This document shows, piece by piece, positions 6,347-12,810 of a stretch of DNA of 12,810 bases; position 1 is the first letter of the stretch, and each line of letters opens with the position of its first letter. The notes under the pieces are model-generated. The model was not told the DNA's origin. It made no database searches and saw only the letters and a list, made by a program, of their open reading frames with translations. The position numbers and the translations under genes are program-made. Origin of the DNA: Chlamydiia bacterium (GTDB lineage Bacteria; Chlamydiota; Chlamydiia; Chlamydiales; SM23-39); assembly GCA_016194825.1 (NCBI GenBank), contig JACQAR010000021.1:1-12810 (forward strand), read 5' to 3'.

Positions 6347-7150
6347 CTATATAGCTCTGGACAACATCTTTGCTAGATCTCCATGAATATGGCCATTGGT
6401 CGCCAAAACAGGTCCTTTATCCATGATTTTTAGCGTCTTTTTATTCCAACCGGTTATCTTCCCTCCGGCCTCTTCTACTAGCAGCATGCCTGCTCCCACA
6501 TCCCACGGAGCCAGGCTCACCTCGAAGAACCCATCTACGCGTCCTGCCGCGACATAAGACAGATCGATGGCGGCCGATCCCAGTCTGCGGATGGGGATGC
6601 CCAACTTCAAGATATCCTCGAAGTGTTCGATACAGTGGTTCGGGTTATCTTTAATGTTATAGGGGAAGCCGGTCGCCAAGATGGTTTCTTTTAATTCTTT
6701 TGTCTTGGTGACAGCCAGTTTTTTTCCATTTAAGAACGCCCCCTTGCCCCTTTCTGCTACGAAGAGTTCTTGCAACATCGGTGCGTAGACCACACCCGAC
6801 ACCATCTGTCCATCCACTTCTGCTGCGATACTGACAGCAAAGACAGGGATTTGGTGCGCAAAGTTGACCGTGCCATCTAACGGGTCGACATACCAGAGCA
6901 CTTCAGCCCCCTTACCCGACTGACCACTCTCTTCTGCGACGAAGCGGGAGCCCTTTACTTCTCGGCTTAAGAATTTGAGCAGGAACGCTTCAGAGCGGCG
7001 GTCATATTCGGTGACCAGGTTATGGCTGCCCCATTTTGAGGAGACAGAAAAACGGGTACCGAACCCCTTTTTCAGCAAGTCACCTGCTTCGAGGGCCGCG
7101 TCGATAGCGGCGAGGGTTAGCGGGGAGAAAGATTCTTTCGTTTTAGCCAA
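6347..7150 (-). CDS. Inositol monophosphatase family protein (SuhB-like)
   Basis: This is a 267-residue Mg2+-dependent phosphatase of the IMPase/FBPase fold, of usual length. The metal-binding residues are all there: VAEES with E73, the DPLDGT motif (D89, D92), and APWDVGAGMLLVEEAGG (W216, D217). The substrate may be inositol-1-phosphate, PAP, or another sugar phosphate; sequence alone does not say, although the spacing fits SuhB better than CysQ. The start is a TTG at 7150. An in-frame stop lies about 30 bases further up, and the next methionine is deep inside the fold, so a non-ATG start is needed. It overlaps the end of the MreD-like gene by 34 bases, which explains the weak GGA ribosome-binding site. 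It is followed immediately by folD. Confidence 0.93.
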   Translation of the reverse strand: MAKTKESFSPLTLAAIDAALEAGDLLKKGFGTRFSVSSKWGSHNLVTEYDRRSEAFLLKFLSREVKGSRFVAEESGQSGKGAEVLWYVDPLDGTVNFAHQIPVFAVSIAAEVDGQMVSGVVYAPMLQELFVAERGKGAFLNGKKLAVTKTKELKETILATGFPYNIKDNPNHCIEHFEDILKLGIPIRRLGSAAIDLSYVAAGRVDGFFEVSLAPWDVGAGMLLVEEAGGKITGWNKKTLKIMDKGPVLATNGHIHGDLAKMLSRAI

Positions 7151-7632
7151 AACAGGGTCCAGTAGCGCTTTATTTTAGTGACAAGTGCCAGAGGCACGGC
7201 GAACCAAACCAGGGCGTAGACACCATCTAGGATGGGCATGCCGAGGAATTCACCTAAAGCCCATTTTCCGGCAAAGGGGACTCTTCTGTCAAAGAGAAAA
7301 AGGAGGAAGAGGTGGAGCCATGTGGAGACGAAGGAGACGACACCCGTGTAGAGTCCCAGGTGGAGCGGCGCATCAGCGAGGAAATGTTTTGCGAAGCGCG
7401 CCAGCACGGCGGCTGTGACGACATAGTTGACAGCATGTAGGCCCATGGGGTGATCCGAGAGCAGATCGACGACCCCTCCAGCAAGAGCGCATAGCCACAG
7501 AGCCTGTGCCCTCTCTCTTTTCAGCAGCACCAGCGCGATCCAGGGCCCATAGGCAAAGAAAGGGGCCTGCACCTCCCAAACGCACTGGCACGCCAGCGCC
7601 ACCGTTGCCAATCCAAATCCCAACCAGATCAT
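7117..7632 (-). CDS. MreD-like rod-shape membrane protein (candidate)
   Basis: This is a 171-residue polytopic membrane protein with about five TM segments: near 3-20, 27-37 with 44-58, 66-82, 91-115 and 130-152. The central stretch AGGVVDLLSDHPMGLHAVNY, then VVTAAVLARF, follows the MreD pattern of a Gly-x-x-x-Asp-Leu element, then a P-x-Gly-x-x-A turn and a helix. MreD is part of the MreBCD elongasome that positions peptidoglycan synthesis. The ATG at 7632 is preceded by a poor ribosome-binding site. The local GC is the highest in the window (38 of 60 bases at 7441-7500). It heads the operon with the IMPase, folD, HAD and one-TM genes. An ECF-type S component or unrelated small membrane protein is the main alternative. 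Confidence 0.6.
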   Translation of the reverse strand: MIWLGFGLATVALACQCVWEVQAPFFAYGPWIALVLLKRERAQALWLCALAGGVVDLLSDHPMGLHAVNYVVTAAVLARFAKHFLADAPLHLGLYTGVVSFVSTWLHLFLLFLFDRRVPFAGKWALGEFLGMPILDGVYALVWFAVPLALVTKIKRYWTLFWLKRKNLSPR

Positions 7633-7687
7633 AGTAATCTTTTTTTAGATACCCTCTTGAAAGCATTTTGCTCGATTTACCATTTAG

Positions 7688-7705
7688 GGAATAATCTTTT
7701 ATTCC
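7688..7705. promoter_or_regulatory. Perfect 7-bp dyad, candidate operator
   Basis: GGAATAA at 7688-7694 and TTATTCC at 7699-7705 are perfect inverted repeats with a 4-base spacer, about 56 bases upstream of the MreD-like start. The size and spacing suit a dimeric regulator site near a -35 region. No strong sigma-70 promoter can be named beside it, only a weak CAAAAT near 7662 on the minus strand. Confidence 0.3.
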
Positions 7706-7708
7706 AAT

Positions 7709-7843
7709 ATGAGAGTCCTGATGCTGCAAAAATGGATGGCGATGCGTTTTGAGTCGCTCGAGCAGTTGCAGCAAGAACTGGCAAAGCGCAATTTGCTGTC
7801 ATGGAATCTTTATAGTAACGGCCTCAACACCAGATTGTTATAG
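7709..7843 (+). pseudogene. Possible transposase C-terminal remnant
   Basis: This 44-codon plus-strand frame is the only plausible coding relic on that strand. It reads MRFESLEQLQQELAKR, then WNLYSNGLNTRLL. The F-x-SLE-x-LQ-x-EL pattern followed by a WYN-like and R-x-LG-like end is what IS3/IS481 integrase C-termini look like, but the match is short and the key positions are altered. If real, it is the last fragment of an insertion sequence that landed between DUF3800 and the MreD operon. It may equally be chance. Confidence 0.25.
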
Positions 7844-7940
7844 GATAAATTCGGAAGCTAGAGTGGGGAGTTTTCAAAAATTCGCAGGTCGCATAAACTG
7901 ATGAGTAAATGGGTTGAGACTACTCGGCCGGCGCTAAGCC

Positions 7941-8720
7941 TCAGGGACCACCTTGGGGCTTTTCGCTTTTTGGAGGATAGATACTGATCCCGTGTCCAGC
8001 AACTATCCCTTCCCCATTCCGGTGAAATTTTTTCTCAAGGATGCTAAAAGCTCGGTTCATTTGCTCTGGCCGCATAGAGGAGAGACCTATTGGCCTTGCA
8101 GCAAGGTCTGCAAATTGCAGGCCTTCGGAGTTCGTCTTTTTGTCTGCTACAATCAACTGAAAGGGGAGGGGTTGTCTGATGGAATTATGGCTTGAGCAAA
8201 CCCGCAGAAATTCCAGTTCCAGCTCGCGATCTTCCAGTCTTCCACGAGCTTCACAAACAACATGAGTAATCCGGGCCTGCTGATTTTTTGATTGGATAAA
8301 ACGGTACAATTTTTCTAATCCCAACTGCATGGCTAGATGATAGATATGGGTGTCTTGGATACTCTCTTTCTGTAACTTACGTTTGTCGATAATGGAGGAA
8401 AAAAGAGTAAAATCAGAACGACTGATTAATCCTTCTAAAGAGCTTAAGAAGTCATGTCTTTTTTCTTTATTCATCTGGCTGAAAGCTCCTGTTTTTCTGC
8501 GCAGATCTTGCTCATGCAAAATCACCATATCGTGGCCGAAAGTATTAAATTTCAGCATTCTGAGAGCAGGCGTTACGTATTCAGCATAATGGGTTTTTAG
8601 AAAGAGGCAGAAACAGAGGACAAAGATTGGATAGTTGTCATCTATTGACGTCAGACTATGATCCCCGCTCTCATCTACGTAGACAATGTAATCGCTGTAT
8701 TCTGAAGCGCGTTGGCTCAT
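7941..8720 (-). CDS. DUF3800 domain protein
   Basis: This is a 259-residue protein of the DUF3800 family (function unknown; often found in phages, mobile elements and accessory islands, and suggested to have an RNase H-like fold). The hallmarks are the N-terminal YVDESGDH (D16, E17, D20, H21), a central HE (ILHEQDLRRK, near residue 69), and the C-terminal EGLQFADLAARPIG with conserved Asp. These acidic residues would form a metal-dependent active site if it is a nuclease (inference). The ATG at 8720 has no visible Shine-Dalgarno. It stands alone, with 95 bases to tag upstream and 308 bases of non-coding sequence downstream. No toxin-antitoxin partner or defence gene is next to it, so it looks like an accessory passenger. 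Confidence 0.82.
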   Translation of the reverse strand: MSQRASEYSDYIVYVDESGDHSLTSIDDNYPIFVLCFCLFLKTHYAEYVTPALRMLKFNTFGHDMVILHEQDLRRKTGAFSQMNKEKRHDFLSSLEGLISRSDFTLFSSIIDKRKLQKESIQDTHIYHLAMQLGLEKLYRFIQSKNQQARITHVVCEARGRLEDRELELEFLRVCSSHNSIRQPLPFQLIVADKKTNSEGLQFADLAARPIGLSSMRPEQMNRAFSILEKKFHRNGEGIVAGHGISIYPPKSEKPQGGP

Positions 8721-8815
8721 AGGATGATTTGTTTGGTAAACAGGATAGCGCGCCGAGTAAAAAAAAATGTAGTGATATTTTTAGCAAAAGCCACACTGAA
8801 TGTCACCTGCTCCTG
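8721..8815. other. Short gap between tag and DUF3800
   Basis: This 95-base spacer holds an AT-rich minus-strand stretch with a run of eight or more T residues near 8760-8768. It could serve as the promoter region for the DUF3800 gene. I could not assign -35 and -10 boxes with confidence. Confidence 0.35.
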
Positions 8816-9376
8816 CTAGCGCTTGCAGCACCAGCAATCGGCCAGGTGATCATCTACAAGCCCCACAGCCTGCATGAAAGCATAGATGATGGTGGAGCCC
8901 ACAAACCGCATACCTCTTTTTTTGAGATCTTTGGAGATCGCATCGCTGATCGGCGTGGAAGCGGGCACCTCTTTCAGAGATTTTCTTCGCATTACAATGG
9001 GTTTTGCGTCGACAAAATTCCAAATATATTTGGAAAACGAACCAAATTGCTTCTGAATTTGTAAAAAAGCCACCGCATTTTGGCGGGTCGCGTAGATTTT
9101 CAGCCGATTGCGAATGATGCCTGGATTTTGCAGCAGCCCATCCAGCTCATCGTCTGTCATTTTCGCTACTTTTACTGGGTCAAAATGGTAAAAAGCTCTT
9201 CGGTATTCTTCTCGCCTTTTCAGAATGGTTTCCCAGCTCAATCCCGCCTGCGCCCCCTCAAGAATCAGCATTTCGAATAGATGGCGATCGTCATAGACGG
9301 GGATGCCCCATTCCTTGTCGTGATAGTCTGCATAGAATTCTTTCCCAGGAGCGGATCCAAAACATCGTTTTTTCAT
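8816..9376 (-). CDS. tag: DNA-3-methyladenine glycosylase I
   Basis: Tag excises 3-methyladenine from alkylated DNA, the first step of base-excision repair. This 186-residue protein aligns along its length with E. coli Tag. The zinc ligands C5, H19, H177 and C181 are all present (MKKRCF, ADYHDKEWG, DDHLADC). The base-binding Glu of LEGAQAGLSW is E40. FDPVKVAKM, GIIRNRLKI, and LKKRGMRFVG then TIIYAFMQAVGLVDDH complete the family pattern. The ATG at 9376 overlaps the stop of the M23 peptidase gene by 4 bases (ATGA) and lacks a strong ribosome-binding site, so its translation appears coupled to that gene. It is the last gene of the right-hand operon. Cytoplasmic. Confidence 0.96.
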   Translation of the reverse strand: MKKRCFGSAPGKEFYADYHDKEWGIPVYDDRHLFEMLILEGAQAGLSWETILKRREEYRRAFYHFDPVKVAKMTDDELDGLLQNPGIIRNRLKIYATRQNAVAFLQIQKQFGSFSKYIWNFVDAKPIVMRRKSLKEVPASTPISDAISKDLKKRGMRFVGSTIIYAFMQAVGLVDDHLADCWCCKR

Positions 9377-10311
9377 CTTTTGACCACATGGTTACGAATT
9401 AAAAATTGCCCATTAAACCGCATGGGAACGCCAGGCTCATCAAATAATAGATCGTTTGCGAGAGTCTCTACAACATGCATATGGAGATGAGGTTCAGAAG
9501 TGTTTCCAGAGTTTCCAACTTTTGCAAGAGGCTGACCCTTTACGACAACATCGTTTTCATTGATAAGAAAGCTGTTTTTTAGAAGATGCGCTAAGATCAC
9601 AAAACGATCCGAATCATCTATTTGAATGGCCAGGTAATTCCCTGCAGGGTGGTCTGAGATCATGACACTTGGTGCAAAATTTTCATGCCCATTGATCAGA
9701 CGGATAATCCGCCCATTACAAGGACTATACACAGTTTGCCCAAAAATATTGTAGTGCCTCAGTTCTTCTGCGTGAAGTGTGTTGCATCTGAGCCCCAGCG
9801 GATTGAGTTGAACGATATCAATCGCATATTTTTGAGCGTTAACTTCATGATGATGATTGAGCAAAGGATCATTCCCACCTTGCACGATGTAGAATAACCC
9901 ATTTTTTAAGGGGAAATCTAACTCGACTCCCACAGGTACTTGACCTGCGGATTTGTATGAATAGTATAAGCCCATAGTTTGAGTGGTGCATACGAATCCA
10001 ACGAAGAGCAATGCCAGTAAGTTTCGTATATTACACCAACCTGGCAACAAAGACCGTTTTTTCTGAAAAAACGACTTAATCATGACAATGATCAAAGCCA
10101 CCAGCACAATATCGCGCCAGTAATATCCTGTAGGAACCATGGCCCAGGCGCCTACCCGATACATGTAGGTTAAATATACCATTGTAATAGTTGCTAATAG
10201 CGTCCAGGCGAATAGATCCTCTGAGCGATTTTTCCAGAGTTTAATGCATAGATAGAGCGGGACTATGCAATAAGTTGAAATCATAAGCAGAGAAGGCCAA
10301 GAGAAAAGCAT
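9373..10311 (-). CDS. Membrane-anchored M23 peptidase
   Basis: This 312-residue protein has four N-terminal TM segments (about 3-24, 33-54, 63-80, 96-117) and a C-terminal M23/LytM domain (about 135-312). The charged loops after TM1 (KLWKNRSED) and TM3 (FFQKKRS) should be cytoplasmic, placing the peptidase in the periplasm (inference). Zinc and catalytic residues fit: HHHEVNAQKYAIDIV with D165 and a His of 153-155, H242 in ILAHLL, and H275-x-H277 in GNTSEPHLHMHV. M23 enzymes cut peptidoglycan cross-bridges or activate as degenerate regulators; here the motif appears intact. The ATG at 10311 has no clear Shine-Dalgarno. The gene lies 22 bases after the serine hydrolase and overlaps tag. Base use is AT-rich (21 of 60 G+C at 10021-10080) compared with the left half. 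Confidence 0.88.
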   Translation of the reverse strand: MLFSWPSLLMISTYCIVPLYLCIKLWKNRSEDLFAWTLLATITMVYLTYMYRVGAWAMVPTGYYWRDIVLVALIIVMIKSFFQKKRSLLPGWCNIRNLLALLFVGFVCTTQTMGLYYSYKSAGQVPVGVELDFPLKNGLFYIVQGGNDPLLNHHHEVNAQKYAIDIVQLNPLGLRCNTLHAEELRHYNIFGQTVYSPCNGRIIRLINGHENFAPSVMISDHPAGNYLAIQIDDSDRFVILAHLLKNSFLINENDVVVKGQPLAKVGNSGNTSEPHLHMHVVETLANDLLFDEPGVPMRFNGQFLIRNHVVKR

Positions 10312-10333
10312 TTTATTTAACTCAAAATATAAA

Positions 10334-11377
10334 TCATTTTAAACCTAAGGCTATTTGAGGTGAAGTGAGAATTTTAAAGGATAAAGGCAAAATCCAATCT
10401 GCTGAGGAATTGGTCAAAGCAACAACCCCTCTTTGTTTTTGAGGGTTAAATCCAATAAAACTTTGAAACCCACTCGTAATGCCATCATGCCAGATGATAG
10501 GATCACCCTTAGAATGATCGATCAGCCATCCCAGTCCGATTGATTCCTTGTGATCGATCGAACGCCGAATTAGGTGGCATTTTGAGAGTGAGCCCAGAGG
10601 CCGATCAGCAATAAAATTGGCGATGAAAAATTGCATCATATCATGGATAGAGGAACGAATGCTCAGAGCTCCAGCAAAGGCCTCAGTACAATCCCAGAGC
10701 GGCGAGGCTTGTCTTAAGAAATACCCCTGGCAAAGTTCTGCAGGAGTTTTTAGTAGAGGATAAGAGCTTGTGTTTGACATGTTTAATTGATCAAAAATTA
10801 TTTCCGATACAAGCTGCGAGTAACTCTTTTGGGTGGCTAAGCACAAAATATGTCCGAGCAAGCCCACGCCAAGATTCGAATATTCAAAACGGTCTTGGCG
10901 TATTTTGCTCAGAGAAGGGCTTGTTAAGAGGTCATATAAATCTTGGATATCGTAATCCTGATAGGGGTTTCTTACATCAATAGGGGTGAGATTTGCTGGT
11001 AAGTTTGGTAATCCAGAATAGTGGGTGGCTAGATGCTCTAATGTCACTTCTTGAATCCTTGATTTTGCGAACTTTAAAAATGGAAAAAATTTTTTAATAG
11101 AGTCGCTTAGAGATACCATTTGCCGGTCTACTAAATTCATCAGGATCGCGGTAGTAAAAATCTTTGTAATAGATCCAAGCTCAAAAATAGAATTTTCTGA
11201 AATAGCAGGGCCAGATGTAGAGCAAAGCCCATAACACAAAGAACGGACATCTCCCTCCTCAAAAATACCAAAAGCTGCTCCAACAGCTTGAGAAGTTTTA
11301 AAACGAGAGGAAAGGAGCTCTTCTATGCGAATCAATGGATGAAAAATTTCCTCTGTGAGAAAGGGACAGTGGGGCAA
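10334..11377 (-). CDS. Class C beta-lactamase-type serine hydrolase
   Basis: This serine hydrolase of the beta-lactamase/penicillin-binding superfamily (AmpC/EstB clade) is 347 residues from the TTG at 11377. The catalytic motifs are SITK (S69, K72), YSN (Y166, N168), and HDG (H297-G299) replacing the KTG triad. The fold signature LEHLATHYSGLP (113-124) also fits. HDG-type members are often esterases, D-aminopeptidases or peptidoglycan-active enzymes rather than lactamases. No signal peptide or TM is visible. The start is uncertain: the TTG at 11377 overlaps the DCC gene by 46 bases, and a TTG at 11335 overlaps its stop as TTGA and follows AGAGG by 14 bases. The second would remove 14 residues without harming the fold. 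AT-rich like its operon partners. Confidence 0.88.
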   Translation of the reverse strand: MPHCPFLTEEIFHPLIRIEELLSSRFKTSQAVGAAFGIFEEGDVRSLCYGLCSTSGPAISENSIFELGSITKIFTTAILMNLVDRQMVSLSDSIKKFFPFLKFAKSRIQEVTLEHLATHYSGLPNLPANLTPIDVRNPYQDYDIQDLYDLLTSPSLSKIRQDRFEYSNLGVGLLGHILCLATQKSYSQLVSEIIFDQLNMSNTSSYPLLKTPAELCQGYFLRQASPLWDCTEAFAGALSIRSSIHDMMQFFIANFIADRPLGSLSKCHLIRRSIDHKESIGLGWLIDHSKGDPIIWHDGITSGFQSFIGFNPQKQRGVVALTNSSADWILPLSFKILTSPQIALGLK

Positions 11378-11742
11378 CTGTCATCTGGTTTTTTGAAAAA
11401 TCGATGTCGATACTTTGCAACGATATCGTAGGTATAGTTTAGCATAAATTTAGGAATTAAATTTAAGAGATAGAACAATCCTTTCCAAGGATATTTCAGT
11501 TGAGAAAATATGAGTCGGACAGCTTCTCCTTTATAATAGAGCTGAGTATTTTTTTGTGAATAGACAGCAATGGAGTCTGGTTGGAGAGACGGGCTAGGAT
11601 TGAGTGTATTAAATAAACGGCTCTCACGTGGTGCAAAAAGAAAAGGTTCCTGTTTCATAGCATAAAGGGCAAAACGAACGAATCGATGACAAAAGCCACA
11701 GTTTCCGTCAAAGAATACAATGAATTTTTCATTTTTCTGCAT
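11332..11742 (-). CDS. DCC family thiol-disulfide oxidoreductase (DUF393)
   Basis: This is a 136-residue DCC protein, with the family's DxxCxxC motif as FFDGNCGFC (D12, C15, C18) near the N-terminus. The body is thioredoxin-like, and the usual C-terminal block YRHRFFKKPDDSC is present. These proteins are predicted to carry out thiol-disulfide exchange; partners are mostly unknown. A hydrophobic stretch (about 86-100, LFYLLNLIPKFML) may lie against the membrane. The ATG at 11742 follows the HTTM stop by four T residues, so the two genes are almost certainly co-translated. DCC domains are often found next to or fused to HTTM proteins, as seen here. Confidence 0.88.
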   Translation of the reverse strand: MQKNEKFIVFFDGNCGFCHRFVRFALYAMKQEPFLFAPRESRLFNTLNPSPSLQPDSIAVYSQKNTQLYYKGEAVRLIFSQLKYPWKGLFYLLNLIPKFMLNYTYDIVAKYRHRFFKKPDDSCPTVPFSQRKFFIH

Positions 11743-11746
11743 AAAA

Positions 11747-12571
11747 CTAATGTATTTTTGTTATGCAATAAAGAAGAGCTGGATAGGTGGCGATAAAGAA
11801 AAAGAGGAATGTATTCAGCCCCATAAAAATTGCATTAAACAAATGGAAAGTAAACCCTATCAAGCAAAAGCCAATGCATAGGTGTTCAGAAAGGAATGCA
11901 AGGGGAAAGCCAAGTTCAAAACCCAGGGTCATCCAACACAAGATTTTAGGAATTGCATCGTATTTAGTAACCAGATAATAAATTGTCCCATGACCATAGG
12001 TTCGTGTGGAAAAAATGGCGTTCAAGGCATAGGATTTCCGCCAGATTGGGGAAATGATTTTTGTGCCACCGGCAATTAAATAAGATACCGTAAGTTCTCC
12101 TGAAAGGAACCATAGACATAATTCAGAAATACGAGAGGAAATACCAGATAGAAAAGCGATGGATACAGCGATGAGCAACACAACGCTCATCTGATAAGCG
12201 CCATCCAATCCATAAGGGGTGCGGATTAAAAGAAGAATGCGTGTGATCAGGAGACCAATTGGAATCAAAGGGACAATGAGACCTGTGATTGTAGTGATGA
12301 AAAATGCGGCCGATAGAATGAAGCTAGAGATCAACACAAGGTAAAAAATTCGCTCGTCAAAGATTTGCCAGAACTTGCCAACAACACCTTTTGCAAGAAA
12401 AAGTTTAGAGCGATGCTGTGCTACTTTCCAGCTAAGCAAGCCATTGTATTTGAATATGTTCCAATTCACTAAATCTTCGCTAGTTGAAATAATTAATCCT
12501 ATAGAAAGGATCAGAGAGATAGTAAAATAAACCAGCTTAATATCTGTAAAAAGGAATAAGATCGAGTTCAT
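11747..12571 (-). CDS. HTTM-like polytopic membrane protein
   Basis: This 274-residue membrane protein has about seven TM segments (near 13-28, 76-97, 99-115, 125-147, 150-170, 205-228, 234-268). The C-terminal stretch FTFHLFNAIFMGLNTFLFFF, then IATYPALLY, matches the HTTM (vitamin-K-dependent gamma-carboxylase-like) motif of a His in a helix followed by a Phe-rich helix and a YPA/FPA turn. A conserved-looking GGTKIISPIWRKSYAL loop sits before it. No full gamma-carboxylase active site can be claimed. The ATG at 12571 has no clear ribosome-binding site and could be near a leaderless start. It is the first gene of the right operon. A DoxX-like or unrelated membrane protein is the main alternative. 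Confidence 0.6.
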   Translation of the reverse strand: MNSILFLFTDIKLVYFTISLILSIGLIISTSEDLVNWNIFKYNGLLSWKVAQHRSKLFLAKGVVGKFWQIFDERIFYLVLISSFILSAAFFITTITGLIVPLIPIGLLITRILLLIRTPYGLDGAYQMSVVLLIAVSIAFLSGISSRISELCLWFLSGELTVSYLIAGGTKIISPIWRKSYALNAIFSTRTYGHGTIYYLVTKYDAIPKILCWMTLGFELGFPLAFLSEHLCIGFCLIGFTFHLFNAIFMGLNTFLFFFIATYPALLYCITKIH

Positions 12572-12810
12572 TGGATTGTGTGGTAGTTTGTTGACATTTT
12601 ATTCCTATTCCGAGTTTTTCGAACGATTGAACCTATCCCATTATTCTTAATGATTGATCTTTGTGCGCTTTTATTAACCCGGCATGCAAATAAGAGCCAA
12701 CTGGCTTGCTGCGGCTTTGCCATATCAATCCTCTCTCGTCAGCCATAGTTTTACTATGGCTTCCTCGTTCGTAACGCAGACTTTGTCTGCTTTGATCTGG
12801 CTTTGCCTCG
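12572..12810. other. Right edge, no gene; hairpin-rich repeat
   Basis: No coding frame of note is visible in this stretch. Positions 12572-12660 are AT-rich and should hold the promoter of the right operon; a weak minus-strand TAAAAT lies near 12601, with no good -35. From 12695 onward the sequence is a chain of short hairpins that continues to the window edge. Confidence 0.55.
12695..12810. repeat. Tandem TTT-loop hairpin array (dispersed repeat, cut by window edge)
   Basis: Five short inverted repeats occur in 116 bases: AGCC-AACT-GGCT (12695-12706), GGC-TTT-GCC (12713-12721), a 9-bp stem AGCCATAGT-TTT-ACTATGGCT (12741-12761), a 6-bp stem GCAGAC-TTT-GTCTGC (12776-12790), and GGC-TTT-GCC (12799-12807). 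Four share the same three-base loop. Spacers repeat a CGAG element on the minus strand. This is not a CRISPR array, because neither units nor spacers are constant. It resembles REP/BIME-type intergenic palindromes. Confidence 0.6.

Larger units (their letters stand above)
7633..7940. other. 308-bp gap with a dyad and a possible IS scar
   Basis: No intact gene is visible between the DUF3800 stop and the MreD-like start. The part next to 7632 is the presumed promoter region for the MreD operon and includes the dyad at 7688-7705. The middle holds a 44-codon plus-strand frame (7709-7843) that faintly resembles an integrase C-terminus. I saw no convincing terminator after DUF3800. Confidence 0.5.

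Noticed and set aside
12591..12596. Consensus TTGACA on the plus strand
   Set aside because: It matches a -35 box, but no -10 lies 16-18 bases downstream and no plus-strand gene follows.
12695..12810. CRISPR array
   Set aside because: The hairpins differ in stem sequence and spacing, and there is no constant repeat-spacer unit or cas gene.

Overview
All recognisable genes in this window lie on the minus strand, so transcription runs right to left. The organism is a Gram-negative-type bacterium. I infer an environmental member of the Chlamydiae (Waddlia/Estrella-like), because of the gene style, the middling GC, and a lone one-TM lineage-restricted protein beside an RNase R and a DNA polymerase III chi subunit of chlamydial type. 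This is inference from the proteins alone, with no search. No tRNA, rRNA or CRISPR array was seen.

Layout from the transcriptional upstream (right) end. (1) 12572-12810 has no gene. Its outer part carries a string of short perfect hairpins that share a TTT loop (AAA on the minus strand), and looks like a dispersed repeat cut by the window edge. (2) 12571-8816 is a tight, AT-richer operon: an HTTM-like polytopic membrane protein, a DCC (DUF393) thiol-redox protein, a class C beta-lactamase-type serine hydrolase, a four-TM M23 peptidase, and tag (3-methyladenine DNA glycosylase I). (3) 8720-7941 is a solitary DUF3800 gene, followed by a 308-bp gap with a possible degraded transposase tail. (4) 7632-4070 is a second operon: an MreD-like membrane protein, an inositol-monophosphatase family protein, folD, a YihX-like HAD phosphatase, and an unrecognised one-TM protein. 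(5) 3816-4055 is a 240-bp palindromic MITE-like element ending in TA, with three internal hairpins. (6) 3767-178 is a third operon: RNase R broken by one in-frame TAA, two tandem DUF502 membrane proteins, and holC, all joined by overlaps. (7) 1-177 has no confident gene.

Functional reading. The left operon combines RNA decay and replication genes with paired membrane proteins. The middle operon combines one-carbon metabolism, phosphatases and a likely cell-shape/elongasome membrane subunit. The right operon combines an envelope-directed M23 peptidase, an SxxK serine hydrolase and a membrane/thiol-redox pair, and is translationally coupled to a housekeeping DNA-repair gene. That right operon is the best candidate for an undescribed functional unit. 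The most concrete anomalies are the nonsense codon in the RNase R catalytic domain, the structured MITE next to it, and the TTT-loop hairpin array.
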